Shown: piece after piece, positions 44,664-56,762 of the stretch
How positions within the stretch are numbered: the first letter of the stretch is position 1
Layout of the letters: every line of letters begins with the position of its first letter
Assembly (NCBI GenBank): GCA_014529385.2
Contig: CM043942.1
Location: 108,829,141-108,893,140, forward strand
Reading direction: 5' to 3'
Source of the DNA: Adiantum capillus-veneris
Taxonomy: Eukaryota; Streptophyta; Polypodiopsida; Polypodiales; Pteridaceae
Length of the DNA: 64,000 bases
Program-made: the position numbers and the translations under genes
Notes under the pieces: generated by a model
What the model was told of the DNA's origin: nothing
The model's input: the letters and a program-made list of their open reading frames with translations, nothing else
The model's database searches: none

Positions 44664-45262
44664 TTGTATGCACATAGGTAGCTCATTCTTGAGCAGTAGC
44701 AGTGAGTGCCAATGCGGATGTGCCACGATCTAAGAACATTGGACGGGTGAAAAAACTAAATGCCCAAGACTTTGGGCATCTAGTTTGCATGTCCATGGAT
44801 GAGTGGAGGTTGACCGATTGACCCCAACATTTAAATTAGTATGCGTAACGAGTAAGATGGGGGCTTTGACTGAGAGTTCACAAGCTACCAAAATTTAAAA
44901 CCTCAAACTTATCACTTGGTGTGTAAATGCATGCCTGCTTTCCAAAAGCGGATGGGTATGTATCATCGCCTAACACCCTTCTAGAAGAGTGGGGGCTGAA
45001 TCAGGAGTCACGTTGTTCCGATTTAAGTTGTGGCTTGCACTACTCTTTTCGTGATGCAATTTAGCTGGAGAAGATAGGCTACTTGTGAAACCTTCTAAAC
45101 CAAGGTTAATTTTCTGATGGAAAGTAATATTGCTCTTCAAAAATCTAACGAGACCTTCGGCGCAATTTTTGAATCACGTTTTCATTTTTTCACCTCGCGG
45201 GCCGCAGTCGATGTGCACGTAAGAAGCAGAAATACATATCCTTTCCTGGCTCCATCGTTTTC
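44664..45262. other. Upstream region of the ZDP gene
   Basis: About 600 bases between the gypsy B LTR and the first in-frame ATG of the phosphatase gene. It must hold the promoter and 5' UTR if the gene is active. I cannot pick out a convincing TATA box. The B LTR therefore sits within about 0.7 kb of the coding start. Confidence 0.5.
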
Positions 45263-45391
45263 ATGAGAGATAGCCTAAGTATATCTGTGACTTTTCTCTC
45301 CGCAGCTGACGTCTTCTCGAGTCTTTGGAAGTCGCTCGTGGGCTGTAACATTGGAACCAGAAAAGAAAGTGGAAGCAGATTCAGCATCATC

Positions 45392-48300
45392 ATGTCCCAG
45401 AAGCTGGTAGTGGAGTATGCAAAATCCGCCAGAGCAGCGTGTAAGGTGTGCGGTGCCAGCATGGCCAAGGGTTCTGTTCGCCTGGGCTCCATTACCAAAG
45501 CAGAAGCTGGGTTTGACCTCACACGCTGGTATCATCATTTACCTCTGTTTGTTTGTCTGTCTTGTTCTTCATTGGGGAGAAGCAAGTATCACTGATCAGC
45601 TTTCTGGCTGCACGTGAGAACTCTAATGCCCTTTGGATGTCGTTGTAGAGACTGCACTGCCACCCTTTTTATCTAAATGATTAGAGTGTGCCAAAGTACT
45701 AGTTTGTGAGACCGTTGAAGGATTTTGTGACATTGGATTAGACAACAAAGATGAATGGAACACCTTTCCTGGCTATTTTTCTTGCAAATGTGTACCCTGA
45801 ATAGAAGAACTTTGTTTCAATCAGTGATCATCCCATCTTCTAGTCCCTAGTGTTGTGCAATCTCTCTCTTCAACTTTTTTTGTTTTTTTGGGGGGGGGGG
45901 CGGCGCAAAAAGTGGCAATAGAGTGTGTACAAAAAGACCTCTGGAGATGCTCAAAGGTCTATCACCTAGAGGATGTATGAGATGGGGATGTAATGCCATG
46001 TGATGTGACCATCTTCCAGTTGAAGTGTCCCACTGATTGCAAAGCATATGTAGCAGCTCAATCTAAATATCTGTCAAAATGGTGGCTGTAGGGGAAGATC
46101 ATCAGCCTAGAATGTGAGCACAACGAGCCTTCTGCATGGTCTAGAGAGTGATGCTGTAGATTGTCGTGAAAACTCCATCCCCCTGGGAGAGGTCCAACTG
46201 TTGACTTGTATCTAGAATCATTTTGTAGAGTGAAGTAAGCATGAAAACCGGATCTACCGGAGTGCCCTGGAAAAAGGTGTGTGATTCTAGAAATTGCAAA
46301 ATGCAACTGCCTCCCATGTCACAAACCCTCCGTGAATGTCCACTTTTACCAGCAAAGAACAAACCGGTGTCCACATGGCCTGAGCATATGGATAAGCCCA
46401 AAAACACTACCTCAAAGAGTCAAGCTGCGAAGTACATATATCGCAAGTCGGATCATGACCAATAATCATAGCCCAAGTGCCAACAGGCAATCCTGCGTAC
46501 GCAATTGTCCACATGAAGTAGCATATCGTGCGGCTGATCCGATGCAAGACCAAAACCGTCGTTGAAAAGCTGGAGAAATGTGCTCGCTGATCTCGCCCTA
46601 CCTCCGATTGGAGTGGACGGTGAGGCGGGTGTCGTGTCCTCAAGATAATCATCCTCCCAAGAGATACAATGTAAATGAAAGAGTGGCCCATCAACCTCTG
46701 AAGAAGGCCATTGCCACTCACCAAGATCCAAGTCCAACTCAACCAGTGGCCTTCCTTGCCGTATCCATAACCTCCAAAGAGGTGCCTCCTCTATAGTGAA
46801 CACAAGAGCACCTCCCCAACGAGCTCACCACTCGAGTAGGCTGCCAATGAGTATCCAACTGCTGATCAAGAGCTACATCACCTTGAGAAACCAATCTGAT
46901 GTGATAGCCACGATGGCTGGTATTTGCAACGCCAAACATCTGTGTCCTGTGCTGCTCAACAATCGGGTCTCTAGAGCGAGGGCCAAAAAAGGCCCACCAA
47001 CCCTGATGAGCAGGTAAAATAGTCTCTCCCAATGTCGCCATGCCACTCAATAGGAATAGCCTCATCAATCTCTCTCATTTGAGCAGCAACCCCTTTGCGG
47101 ATGATGGATCCCATAAATAACATCAACGACCTCTGCACCAACTAATGGAGCATCCTGCCACTACCGTAAAAATGTTGTCCGACCATCATCCCATCTAGCC
47201 CAATCAATGTGTGTGCTCTTGCCTAGTTGACGGCCCTCTGAATCTATGACATATATGTACCAAACTAGTGGCTGCCTCTCTACCTCCTCCAATCAACACG
47301 GTGTGTGTCGAATCAAAGTAGGACACAAAGCCATCCAAATTCTCAACAAGCAGCACATAAATGGTGACAAATGTGACGTCTCCAAGGTGCATCTGTAAAA
47401 ATGGAACGGATGGTCGAACGCCAAGCGCCAACTGTGTCCATGGGCCTAAAACAAGGAGAGGCACGTGATAAAGCATAGTATTAAAATTGTTTCCAAGGCT
47501 CAGTCCTAGGAAACAATTCGTGTACTATAGCAATGCCTTGCTTTGCATCTCTGGATCAATAGTCCCCAAGTCTCCCTCCTCTCTAGGCAAGATAACTGTG
47601 TCCCAATGAACTTGTGGTTGTGTATCAATAGACCCATCTGAACCACTCCACAGAAAGTTGCACACTAGGCGGCACAAACGTGCCATGACTCAGACTGAAG
47701 CGTCATGCAAGGTGTAGTGTAGTAAGCCGTTGCCAGAAGTACCTGATTCACCACAAGGGCTCCGCTAGCCAAAGTTTTGTCACGTAATTATACACATCCT
47801 TACGCATCTTTGGCCAATACAAGAATTGTTCAATCTTTTCTAACTTAGCATTTACACTTGTATGCACACCTGTTAATACATCATATGTGTCATTCAAAAT
47901 TGGTGCTCTATAAGAAGGTAAGACACACAAACGGTTCCTAAAAAAACGCCACTTATCATGAATTACATAATTGCACGGACCTTGTGCGTTTAGTGCTTGC
48001 AACCAATGCTTTTCAAATTATGAACCCATATAATTATTGTTAAGATCATCAAAACTAACACCTTGAATAGAGAGAAAATAATGACACTCAACAAAGAGAA
48101 TCTGGCCTTTCCTACTCAGTGCATATGTAACACGATAAGCTGCTGCTAGGCACATACTTAGTCATACACCAAACTGCTCAAAAAATTCACTACAATGTGC
48201 ACTAGGCATAGATTGAGTCACTAGGCATAGATGTCGTGGTATTTAGTCAATACCATGCATGATGGAGCTGATGGTTATATTGTCTTGTGGGTGACTACCA

Positions 48301-51300
48301 TGGGTCTATACCTTGCACTTTCCTTTATGGGTGAATCTGGGCTTATCCTGGATTCATCTAGGTATATTTTTTAGTCGTATAGCGGACATGCAGACTTCAC
48401 ATTGTGAAGTTTTCGTCCGAGTTACGACCAATTGATATTGTGCTAATTCTTTCTATCTTTTGTGGTGCGTATGCCCTATCAACTACCTCATTTTTGTGGT
48501 AATTTTTCCGATTTAATGCTTCTTTTAGTGCTAGGCTTCATTATGGCTGAGTCTGCCCTTGATCTCCGGAGTCATGACAGAAACTCAGTACGTTGAACTT
48601 TGTGTTGATGTATGCTCGTGTGTGTGTGTGTGGTGTTGTGTTTGGGAGCATATGTTAGTAGCTAGTTCTACACCCACTATTGGGCACTGACGACGTTAGT
48701 GGGGATGTCGTGGTATTTAGTCAATACTATGCATGATGGAGCTTATGGTTATATTGTCTTGTGGGTGACTACCATGGGTCTATACCTTGCACTTTCCTTT
48801 ATGGGTGAATCTGGGCTTATCCTGGATTCATCTAGGTATATTTTTTAGTCGTATAGCGGACATGCAGACTTCACATTGTGAAGTTTTCGTCCGAGTTACG
48901 ACCAGTTGATATTGTGCTAATTCTTTCTATCTTTTGTGGTGCGTATGCCCTATCAACTACCTCATTTTTGTGCTAATTTTTCTGATTTAATGCTTCTTTT
49001 AGTGCTAGGCTTCATTATGGCTGAGTCTGCCCTTGATCTCCGGAGTCATGACAGAAACTCAGTACGTTGAACTTTGTGTTGATGTATGCTCGTGTGTGTG
49101 TGTGTGGTGTTGTGTTTGGGAGCATATGTTAGTAGCTAGTTCTACACCCACTATTGGGCACTGACGACGTTAGTGGGGATGTCGTGGTATTTAGTCAATA
49201 CTACGCATGATGGAGCTGATGGTTATATTGTCTTGTGGGTGACTACCATGGGTCTATACCTTGCACTTTCCTTTATGGGTGAATCTGGGCTTATCCTGGA
49301 TTCATCTAGGTATATATAGATTGAAGCCGTTCAAGTGCTTGATGATTTGTGTGAATCACAAACTCACACCCATAAATAAAGTGCTTTCAATGCTTTAATG
49401 CATGAATGAGAGAGAAGTTCTTTATCATAGACTTAATAATTTTTCTTAGCACTATTTAGTTTACGAGAGAGCAATGAACTTACAACAAGTTTTGGGTCCA
49501 TGTAGGACTATTGAGGAAAAGGCATGGTAAGGTGTTTAAACTGAGTATGTTTTCTAACGAATTTGAGGCAATTTTAGATAGCATGGGCTTCACAAGTGAG
49601 TTAAGAAGCTGCAAGATATGTTATTTCATGTGGATGATTGCGGACGTAGGATTTGTTGTGGCACTTGGGCTGTAGTTACTGGTCACGATCTGACTTGCCT
49701 TTTTTCAGGGCTCACCGATAGATTCATGCTTACTTCATTGGGATATAGACTGGGTACTTGCTGTATACATATGATTCTAGATACAGGTCATGAGTTTGAC
49801 CACTGCCAGCGAGATGGAGTTTTTACTATTTGCAGCATCACTCGTTGGACTAGAAGGCTCTTTATGCTCACATTTTGGGTTCACAGTCTTCTCCTACATC
49901 CACCAATTTGACAACTATTTGGGCTGAGCTGCTACATACTCTTCGCAGCCTGTGGGATAGTTTAGCAGGCTCCTCTAGGGCAACGGAGAAGCGTAGATAC
50001 TCCTTCCTTCAGACATGGCGAGATCTTCAGTTCTTTTCAGATGGACCATGGTCACATCACATGGCATTATGCACCTCCGCAATGGTTCGTTTTGCATTCC
50101 CCACACGGGCCACCTTGATGTATACATAGCCTCATTTTGTTCTCTCTGTTTTGTACATCCTCTGGGTGAAAGGCCTTTTGAGTATTTCCAGAGGTCTCTT
50201 TTGTACACAAATTACAACTATTTTTCTTGCCAAAAAAAAAAAGTTAAGATGGTACAAATGTTGCACATCAAAAGATATTCAATGGAGTAGATTTCATTAC
50301 TGTGCTCATAGCTCCACATGAGGTTCTACATTCTATCCTTTTAAAATTTTAATAGTAAGCTCAATGTTTTTGAAATGGTTTTTTCTCAGGCACCACCCAC
50401 TTTGTTTCATAAAGGAACATTTCAAAGGGGACATAACCACTTTAGACATGATAACTGGTTTCAAGTCTCTCAAGGTAATTTTACATTATTTTATGCAATG
50501 ACGTGACACTACTATAGTCTTATTCACTACTATTGTGGTTAGACAGCTGATCAAGAAGATTTGAAAAAACTAGCAGCTGACTTAGAGAATACACCTACAG
50601 AAATGGCGCCAAAAAGGCTTAAAACAGAAAAAGACGGGGTAAGGATAAAGTTTTACTGTCTGAAGAATCTCAAGCAATTGCTCATTCACATTTAATTGGA
50701 TAATCTCTTTAGGCAGGGATTTCTGATGAGGCGCCTACTTTCGTTATCAACTTTAGTCCGTCACATCTAACAAGGAAATACAAGGTTTGAAAGGCCAGTC
50801 AAGTAAATGATAAATATGTACAAGCAAAATATGATATGATGGTTATTTCTTAAGAGGATTGTGGCATTCTTAAGATGTTTTTGCTTGTAAGTGGCTGCAA
50901 AAATTGTTATCATTTAGTTGCTTCCTTCTCATTTCACTGTTTGCTCTTGCTTTCATCTCATTTGATCCTAAAATGTCACGTGGCTTTTCTGAACTTCATT
51001 TTCTTTCGTTATCTTGTTACCTGTGGCTCAAGTTACTTTCAGTGCAAAGTTGCCAATAAGGCCGGTGTGTCACAATCATCTTCAGCTCTTTTTTGCGGCA
51101 TTCAATGCTAAGGATTATTCTCTCATTGTGGATGCAAACTTTTCAGGATGCGGAGTTGCCTGAAGGATGGAAAGCATTTTCAACTGTAATAATCAATGAG
51201 GTATCTCACAAGCGCTAAAAACGATATCTAATCAACTAAATTACTTGAGCCAAATTTTTTTGGTTATTTGAATGAGACAATTACAGACAGATGATACTCT

Positions 51301-51363
51301 TGCTAAAGATAAAATTGCTGGTTTTGACTTTGATGGATGCCTTGTGAAGACGTCCGTTCAAAG
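45392..51363 (+). CDS. ZDP: DNA 3'-phosphatase with PARP-type zinc finger (exons 1-6, partial)
   Basis: Six exons join in phase at GT-AG introns: 45392-45528, 50390-50474, 50543-50638, 50713-50784, 51147-51200 and 51287-51363. The protein starts MSQKLVVEYAKSARAACKVC and carries one PARP-type zinc finger (CKVC ... RWHHPLC, split by intron 1). A linker follows, then a lysine-rich EMAPKRLKTEKDG, ELPEGWKAFSTVI, and the phosphatase motif AGFDFDGCLVKTSVQR, where DFDG is the HAD-type D-x-D. ZDP removes 3'-phosphates at DNA breaks in base-excision repair and active demethylation in plants. An in-frame upstream ATG at 45263 would add 43 residues, possibly a targeting peptide. About 173 residues are present. 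The rest of the phosphatase domain is not in 51364-64000, so the gene either continues beyond the window or is broken. Confidence 0.85.
45880..47480 (-). pseudogene. Decayed retroelement-like copy in ZDP intron 1 (left arm of inverted repeat)
   Basis: Minus-strand frames such as 46407-46742 (AYAGLPVGTWAMIIGHDPTC, DICTSQLDSLR) have the look of a C-terminal zinc region of a LINE-type protein (CxxC followed by a W-rich stretch). Frames upstream (46739-47068, 47204-47476) are short and in mixed phases. The downstream end at 45880-45905 is a T-run/G-run. About 600 bases of it are repeated in opposite orientation at 49618-50245. The family assignment is tentative. Confidence 0.4.
47748..48002 (-). 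pseudogene. Gypsy integrase N-terminal fragment
   Basis: A short frame with RNRLCVLPSYRAPILNDTYD, TGVHTSVNAKLEKIEQFLYW and PKMRKDVYNYV, the zinc-binding start of a Ty3/gypsy integrase. Its usual GH/CxxC partners are eroded. An isolated scrap in intron 1. Confidence 0.75.
48232..49315. mobile_element. TRIM-like tandem element: three 136-bp direct repeats and two internal segments
   Basis: Direct repeats of 136 bases lie at 48232-48367, 48706-48841 and 49180-49315, separated by two near-identical 338-base segments (period 474). All start TGTCGTGGTATTTAG and end CTAGGTATAT. The block is flanked by ATAGA at 48227-48231 and 49316-49320, a 5-base target duplication. GTGGGGA before repeats 2 and 3 is a possible polypurine tract. 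This is the layout of tandem miniature LTR retrotransposons, but the repeats do not end in CA and I see no primer site. Each internal segment holds CTTCACATTGTGAAG, a small palindrome. Confidence 0.65.
49618..50245 (+). pseudogene. Inverted copy of the 45880-46510 element
   Basis: Begins ATGTTATTTCATGTGGATGA, matching the minus strand near 46505 (ATGCTACTTCATGTGGACAA). It continues in parallel (CACTTGGGCT, TTGGTCATGATC-like, GGAGTTTTTACTATTTG against GGAGTTTTCACGACAATC) and ends with an A-run at 50230-50241. It is a pseudogene of the same unknown element, in the opposite direction. Confidence 0.6.
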
Positions 51364-52107
<744 letters not shown>

Positions 52108-52272
52108 TGAAATGTTATATTAACGTCTTCAAAAGGCCAGAATGACCTATGAGACCAAACTGATACAAAAGTGGTGAATCTGTTACAATGTCTGGGTACC
52201 TTAGTACTAAAGTACTAAGTGTGAAAAGTGTGAAAGTGTGAAAAACTAAATACAAAGTATTAAATAAACTTC

Positions 52273-54678
52273 TTAGGAGCATTCTAGGTGTCTGGCTAGA
52301 ATGCTTCTAATCCTTTGTTGTAGTCTCCTCCAGTGAAGTGTGCTTCTGCATCTCGGTCGTGGTCGTCTCGATTTCCTAAGCTCAGTCGCTCTGTCAATTA
52401 GCGTGCCTTTGGTATGACTGTGGGTACTCCTTTGTGCTGGCTGTTGGCCTCTTGCTTCTCCTTCCACTCATGCTTCTCTCGATCCGAAGAAATCTGTGAT
52501 CGGCCTCTGAGGCTGTAGTGCTCTTTGTCTTCTCATTAGATTATCCCTGTGCCGATGTAGTTCCAGTAGGTACAAGCCTAAGCATCTTTGATCTTGGTAT
52601 TGCATGATTGTATCTAGAGGTCCAAAGCCTTCTTTAAAGAGGCAATGAAAACGCCCCCGTATCTCATAGTATACTGTGCAGTGGCATATATAATGTAATT
52701 CTGTCTCCGGCTCCATTCCGCATAACTTGCAAATTCTGCTCTCAGGTGGGATTCCCCTAAATCTGCCAGATTCAATTTCCAACTGGTGTGAGGATGTACG
52801 AATCTGACCAATAGCACATCTCAAACCATGAGACAGGTGGGTATCCATGTAACTCGGGCGAATCACAAATCCATCTTCAGATAGTTGTAGGAAGTTTTCT
52901 TTGTAGTCGGCCATCTTCGTGCCCAATTCTTGTGTAGGGTCTACCCATGTCCTCTTAGTATCCAACTGTATAAGATCCTGTCGGATGATTTTATTAATCT
53001 CCGTTCGTGTAGTTGCCAGTGATGGGGCCTCAAGAGAGTATTGGAAGGGGGGTAATCCTTCCATACTGAACCTGTGTCTCCGAAACCACGAGGACAGTTG
53101 CGCATACCAGCATGATGTATCCCCTTTCATTGCTAATTGTTGAGAGGATTCGAGGGCCAGTCTAGTATATCGGCAATTATTTGTATCCCACAAACCATTT
53201 ATGAAGGACATTGATCGGGTAAGAGCTTCAATTTCTATCGGAGGGGCCGCTAGTTCCGCTCGGGTAATCGCGTGTGGTACGGAGGCCTTGGCTCTAATCA
53301 TGCGGGAAATCATAGATACCGAAGGTCTCTCCATTGACTTCCAATTATCCTGATCCACAGGTGGTCCCCAAATCTGGACCCCATAAAGCATAGCCGAAGC
53401 CACCACAGTATCAAAGAGCCAAAGTTTTGTTCGTGGTTCTTGAAACTGTACTTGTGAACACATCCTCCCCAACCCTCCCAAGGCCGCAGAGGCTCTGGAT
53501 AATCTAGCATCCGTTGCTTTCTTAAGAGTAAACTTCGGTCCTGCAAATACCACCCCAAGGTATGTGTATGCATCTGTGTACTCTACTGTATCCTGGCCAT
53601 ATGCAAATGTAGGTGCCGATCTCCTGACCCACTGCGGTGTGGTGTTAAACACTATAACTTTGGTTTTACCCAAGTTTACCGACAGGCCACTGTCCTCTGC
53701 GAATTTATGTAATGCATCTAGCTGCCTCTGCATTCCATCTGGTGATTCTGCTATCAATACAATATCATCTGCATACAACAACAAAGGGATCCATGACCCT
53801 GCAAGTTGAGCCCCTCTGTCACCCTCTCTATCAATGTAATCTGATACCTCATCTATGTACATACCAAATAAAGTAGGGGACAATGGGCATCCCTGCTTTA
53901 CTCCAACGGTGGAATGAACAATGTTGGAATCCCCTTCTAGAGTACGTACATAACCAGTTACTGACCTGTATAAGGCCATGATCCCCCAAATAATCTCTTT
54001 GGGGACCCCTAACTCTTGCATCCTGCGCATCAATCTGGCCCTTGGTACTGTATCAAAAGCTTTCCGAAAATCCACAAAGCAACAATAAATCCTTCTCCCG
54101 TTTGCTCTTCCTTCCTCAATAATGGCTCTGAGCGTAAGAATATGATCTAAAGTGGAATAACCCCTTCTGAATCCAGCTTGTCCTGTTGCTCTTATGCCCT
54201 CATTCTCTGCCCATCTACTCAATTTTTGTTCAAGAATGGATGCGTAGAGTCGGGTCAAAGTGTGACCTACCATAATGGTGCGGTAGTTCCCAGGTATCAT
54301 AGGATCCCGTGACTTGAAAATAGGTACGATAGTAGATAATTTCCAAGATTCAGGTAATCCTTCACACATGACCCGATTAAACAGCCGAGCAAGGACTTCT
54401 GAAAGTAGATCCCTGGCATGGATTAGATGTTCTGCTACTAAACCTTCATGATCATATGCTCTTCTTGTCTTCATCTTATCAATGGCTTTTTCCACCATTT
54501 CCGTAGTAAAGAAAGTACTAGCAGCAGGGCATGGCTCTAGCGGATCTGGTAATGGAGGCTGTCCAGATACCATATATAATGATGTTACATATTGACCCCA
54601 GATCTCAGGAGAAGTAATCGTCGGAGGCGGTGAGTGCTCTTGAAATAAGTGCCATGCCTCATGTGAGTCTTGACTCAA
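52273..54678 (-). pseudogene. LINE copy 1 reverse transcriptase and C-terminal region
   Basis: A 736-residue frame plus 65 more residues after one stop. RT motifs in order are PGNYRTIMVGHTLTRLYASI, GQAGFRRGYSTLDHI, CCFVDFRKAFDTVPRARL (motif A, catalytic D), VGVKQGCPLSPTLF (motif B) and LLLYADDIVLIAES (motif C). A CCHC finger ICKLCGMEPETELHYICHC is near the C-terminus. At 52468 a TGA replaces the GGA of copy 3 (GSREA-stop). A one-base loss near 54690 puts RT out of frame with the endonuclease, and the apparent ATG at 54678 (ATGA overlap with the endonuclease stop) results from this. Catalytic residues are intact. Confidence 0.9.
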
Positions 54679-55913
54679 GAAGAGCTGATATAAATCCTCT
54701 CTAGTTTGGCTAAAAATGTCCTTTTGTTGCGACGTACTATACGCCGAAGAGCAATCCGAGACTGCTTATATGTGATGATCCCATGTGTAAGCTCTTTCTG
54801 GACCTGGATTCTCGTCTCTCTGCATTCCTCGTCATACGAACTGTTTTGAGGCATGTTCCCAGCTCCTCTCTTCTGATCAGGTTGAGTATGTGGGTATGCC
54901 TCTTGTGCTGCTCCATGTAGTATCTCTGTTAACTGAGAAGTAATCTCCTCTATAGTATATACTGGCTCGGCTGCCCGCATCCTATTATAGATCTTTTCCA
55001 CATAGACTGAATCAGTTTCTGGCGTGAAAGTATATCTTGTGTGTGTCTTCTTCCTTTGTACTTGAGAGGCATTGTATTGGAAGGAGATTGATAAGGTCAA
55101 GAGAGCACGATCCACTGCAATCCCAACCGGTCTGGGTCCCACCTTAAAGTCCTTGATACTAGAAATAAAGCTTGGTGAAGTCATGACATAATCCACTGTA
55201 TTGGCCCCATGCCTGTGTGGGAAGCATGTGAATCCCCCAGATAACGGGAAATTCTCTAGACCATTAAGTATGGCCAAACCATGTATGGTTGCCATCTCCA
55301 TGAGATGTCTCCCATATTCAGTGTGTTCTTTATCCTGTGAGTTTCTAGTAAGCCCCCTTTGTGATAAATCCACTTCTCTGAGCATTTCCTCAGAAGTATC
55401 ATAGAATACTGCTTGAGAGTTGGCCGTTCTGGCATTAAAGTCTCCTAAGAGAACTATGTCTCCATCTCTAGAGAACTCCCATATGTCATTATTCAATATG
55501 GAGAAAGGGGACTGTCCTTTAGGTGAGGAGTAGACTGAGGTACTTGGAGGGAAGTAGCATATAGCGATATATAGAAATCTACCTGTCTCGGCTCTCATTC
55601 TCACCCACATATACCTTGCTTGCTCATCTTTCTTGATAATCTGTAGTAGTGGTTTCAGCTCCTCTTTAAATAAGACTGCTACTCCTCCTGACCCCCGGCT
55701 ACCCTGTAGAGATCTCTTGTCTGGTCGACCAGCTGTTTCCCATAAATAACCCTTCACATGTGGCATATGCTGTCCCGGTATCTGGTGTGTCTCTGAGTAG
55801 AAAACTATGTCTCTGTCCCTAAAGCTGTCTTCAAAGGCACCTACATCTAGCCTATATAACCCATTACAATTCCACGCCGCTATCTGGAGTGTCGCCTCAT
55901 AGGTCTCGCACCG
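54675..55913 (-). pseudogene. LINE copy 1 apurinic-type endonuclease
   Basis: An exonuclease/endonuclease/phosphatase-fold domain: LQIAAWNCNGLYRLDVGAF, DIVFYSETHQI, GSGGVAVLFKEELKP, GDIVLLGDFNART and HRHGANTVDYVMTSPSF. It cuts target DNA to start reverse transcription. The domain begins upstream of its first ATG (55766) and is in the same frame as ORF1, directly after the ORF1 stop codon. It ends at the frameshift before RT. Confidence 0.88.
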
Positions 55914-56534
55914 TCATGCTGAGCGCTTTTCCAGAACCACTACTTTCCCTCCTCTATAAAAGGCGATTTTCCCCTTTTCTCTTGCTGCCCTGATCTTTGG
56001 CATCAACTCTTGCATGTGTGCCACTTGTGCCAATGTAAGGTCATCTCCCAGGAAAATACCGGTTTTCTTAAGAGTTGGCCTCTTCTTTAGAAATTCTTTC
56101 CTTATTTCTATATTTGGGAAGCGGAGAATAAGTGTCCGGTCCTTTACGTTTCCCTTCTCATCGATTCCTTTCTTGTCCACTCTCCATGCACTTGTGTGAG
56201 TAGGCTCTGTGATGCCCATGCGTTGTAGCAGTTCCTTCACTTCTTCATCTACATTCTCTCTGTCTTTGACTCCTGTGACCCGCACATGCAGAGCCCGATT
56301 CTTCCTTTTCTGCTCTTCCTCAATGGTCATATTAATAATGGTAGAAGTAGGTGTGGTCTCGAGCATCTGGGCCTTCCCTTTCTTCGCATCCTCAATCCAT
56401 TTCTGTGCTTCATCAACCTTTTTTTGTGTCTTAAAAAGACGTTCCACCCATGAAGATGTTGTTTTCGATTTCTGTTCATCTCCTTCCCGTAGAGTTTTCA
56501 TTTGATCTTTCATGTCCTCGAGCTCCTTCAGCAC
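55914..56534 (-). CDS. LINE copy 1 ORF1 protein (L1-type RNA-binding)
   Basis: A 206-residue frame: an N-terminal coiled coil (MLKELEDMKDQMKTLREGDE; VERLFKTQKKVDEAQKWIED), then an RRM-like and C-terminal part (RALHVRVTGV, RTLILRFPNIEIRKEFLKKR, GIFLGDDLTLAQVAHMQELM, ARE.GKIAFYRGGKVVVLEK). The layout is that of L1-type ORF1 proteins that coat element RNA. The N-terminus is probably cut by the 5' truncation at 56561. It stops with TGA at 55914-55916, and the endonuclease follows in the same frame. Confidence 0.8.
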   Translation of the reverse strand: MLKELEDMKDQMKTLREGDEQKSKTTSSWVERLFKTQKKVDEAQKWIEDAKKGKAQMLETTPTSTIINMTIEEEQKRKNRALHVRVTGVKDRENVDEEVKELLQRMGITEPTHTSAWRVDKKGIDEKGNVKDRTLILRFPNIEIRKEFLKKRPTLKKTGIFLGDDLTLAQVAHMQELMPKIRAAREKGKIAFYRGGKVVVLEKRSA

Positions 56535-56561
56535 CGAAGGTTGGTCGTCTCCCTTCTCCTT

Positions 56562-56576
56562 AGAGAGAGAGAGAGA
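56562..56576. repeat. Short (GA)n tract between LINE copies 1 and 2
   Basis: About 15 bases of GA. It is the tail of copy 2 on the minus strand and the 5' border of copy 1. Confidence 0.9.
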
Positions 56577-56762
56577 TGAAATGAAATGATATGATATATT
56601 AACGTCTTTGAAAGGCCAAAATGACCTATGAGACCATCAGATACAAAGTGGTGAATCTAATACAATGTCTGAAGTACAAGTACAAAATGTACTGAATGTA
56701 AAAAATGAAGTGTGAAATGTGAAAATGTAGAATAGGCCCTCAATGACAATCTGGGTGTTGTG

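Noticed and set aside
45883-45910. T-run and G-run as a terminator
   Set aside because: It lies in an intron next to a retroelement-like 3' end. A decayed tail is more likely.
48230-49315. CRISPR-like or satellite array
   Set aside because: Only three long repeats with near-identical spacers and a target duplication. A tandem mobile element fits better, and the DNA is plant.
54675-54678. ATGA overlap as a designed stop-restart between LINE endonuclease and RT
   Set aside because: Copy 2 shows the two domains in one frame, so the overlap in copy 1 comes from a one-base deletion.
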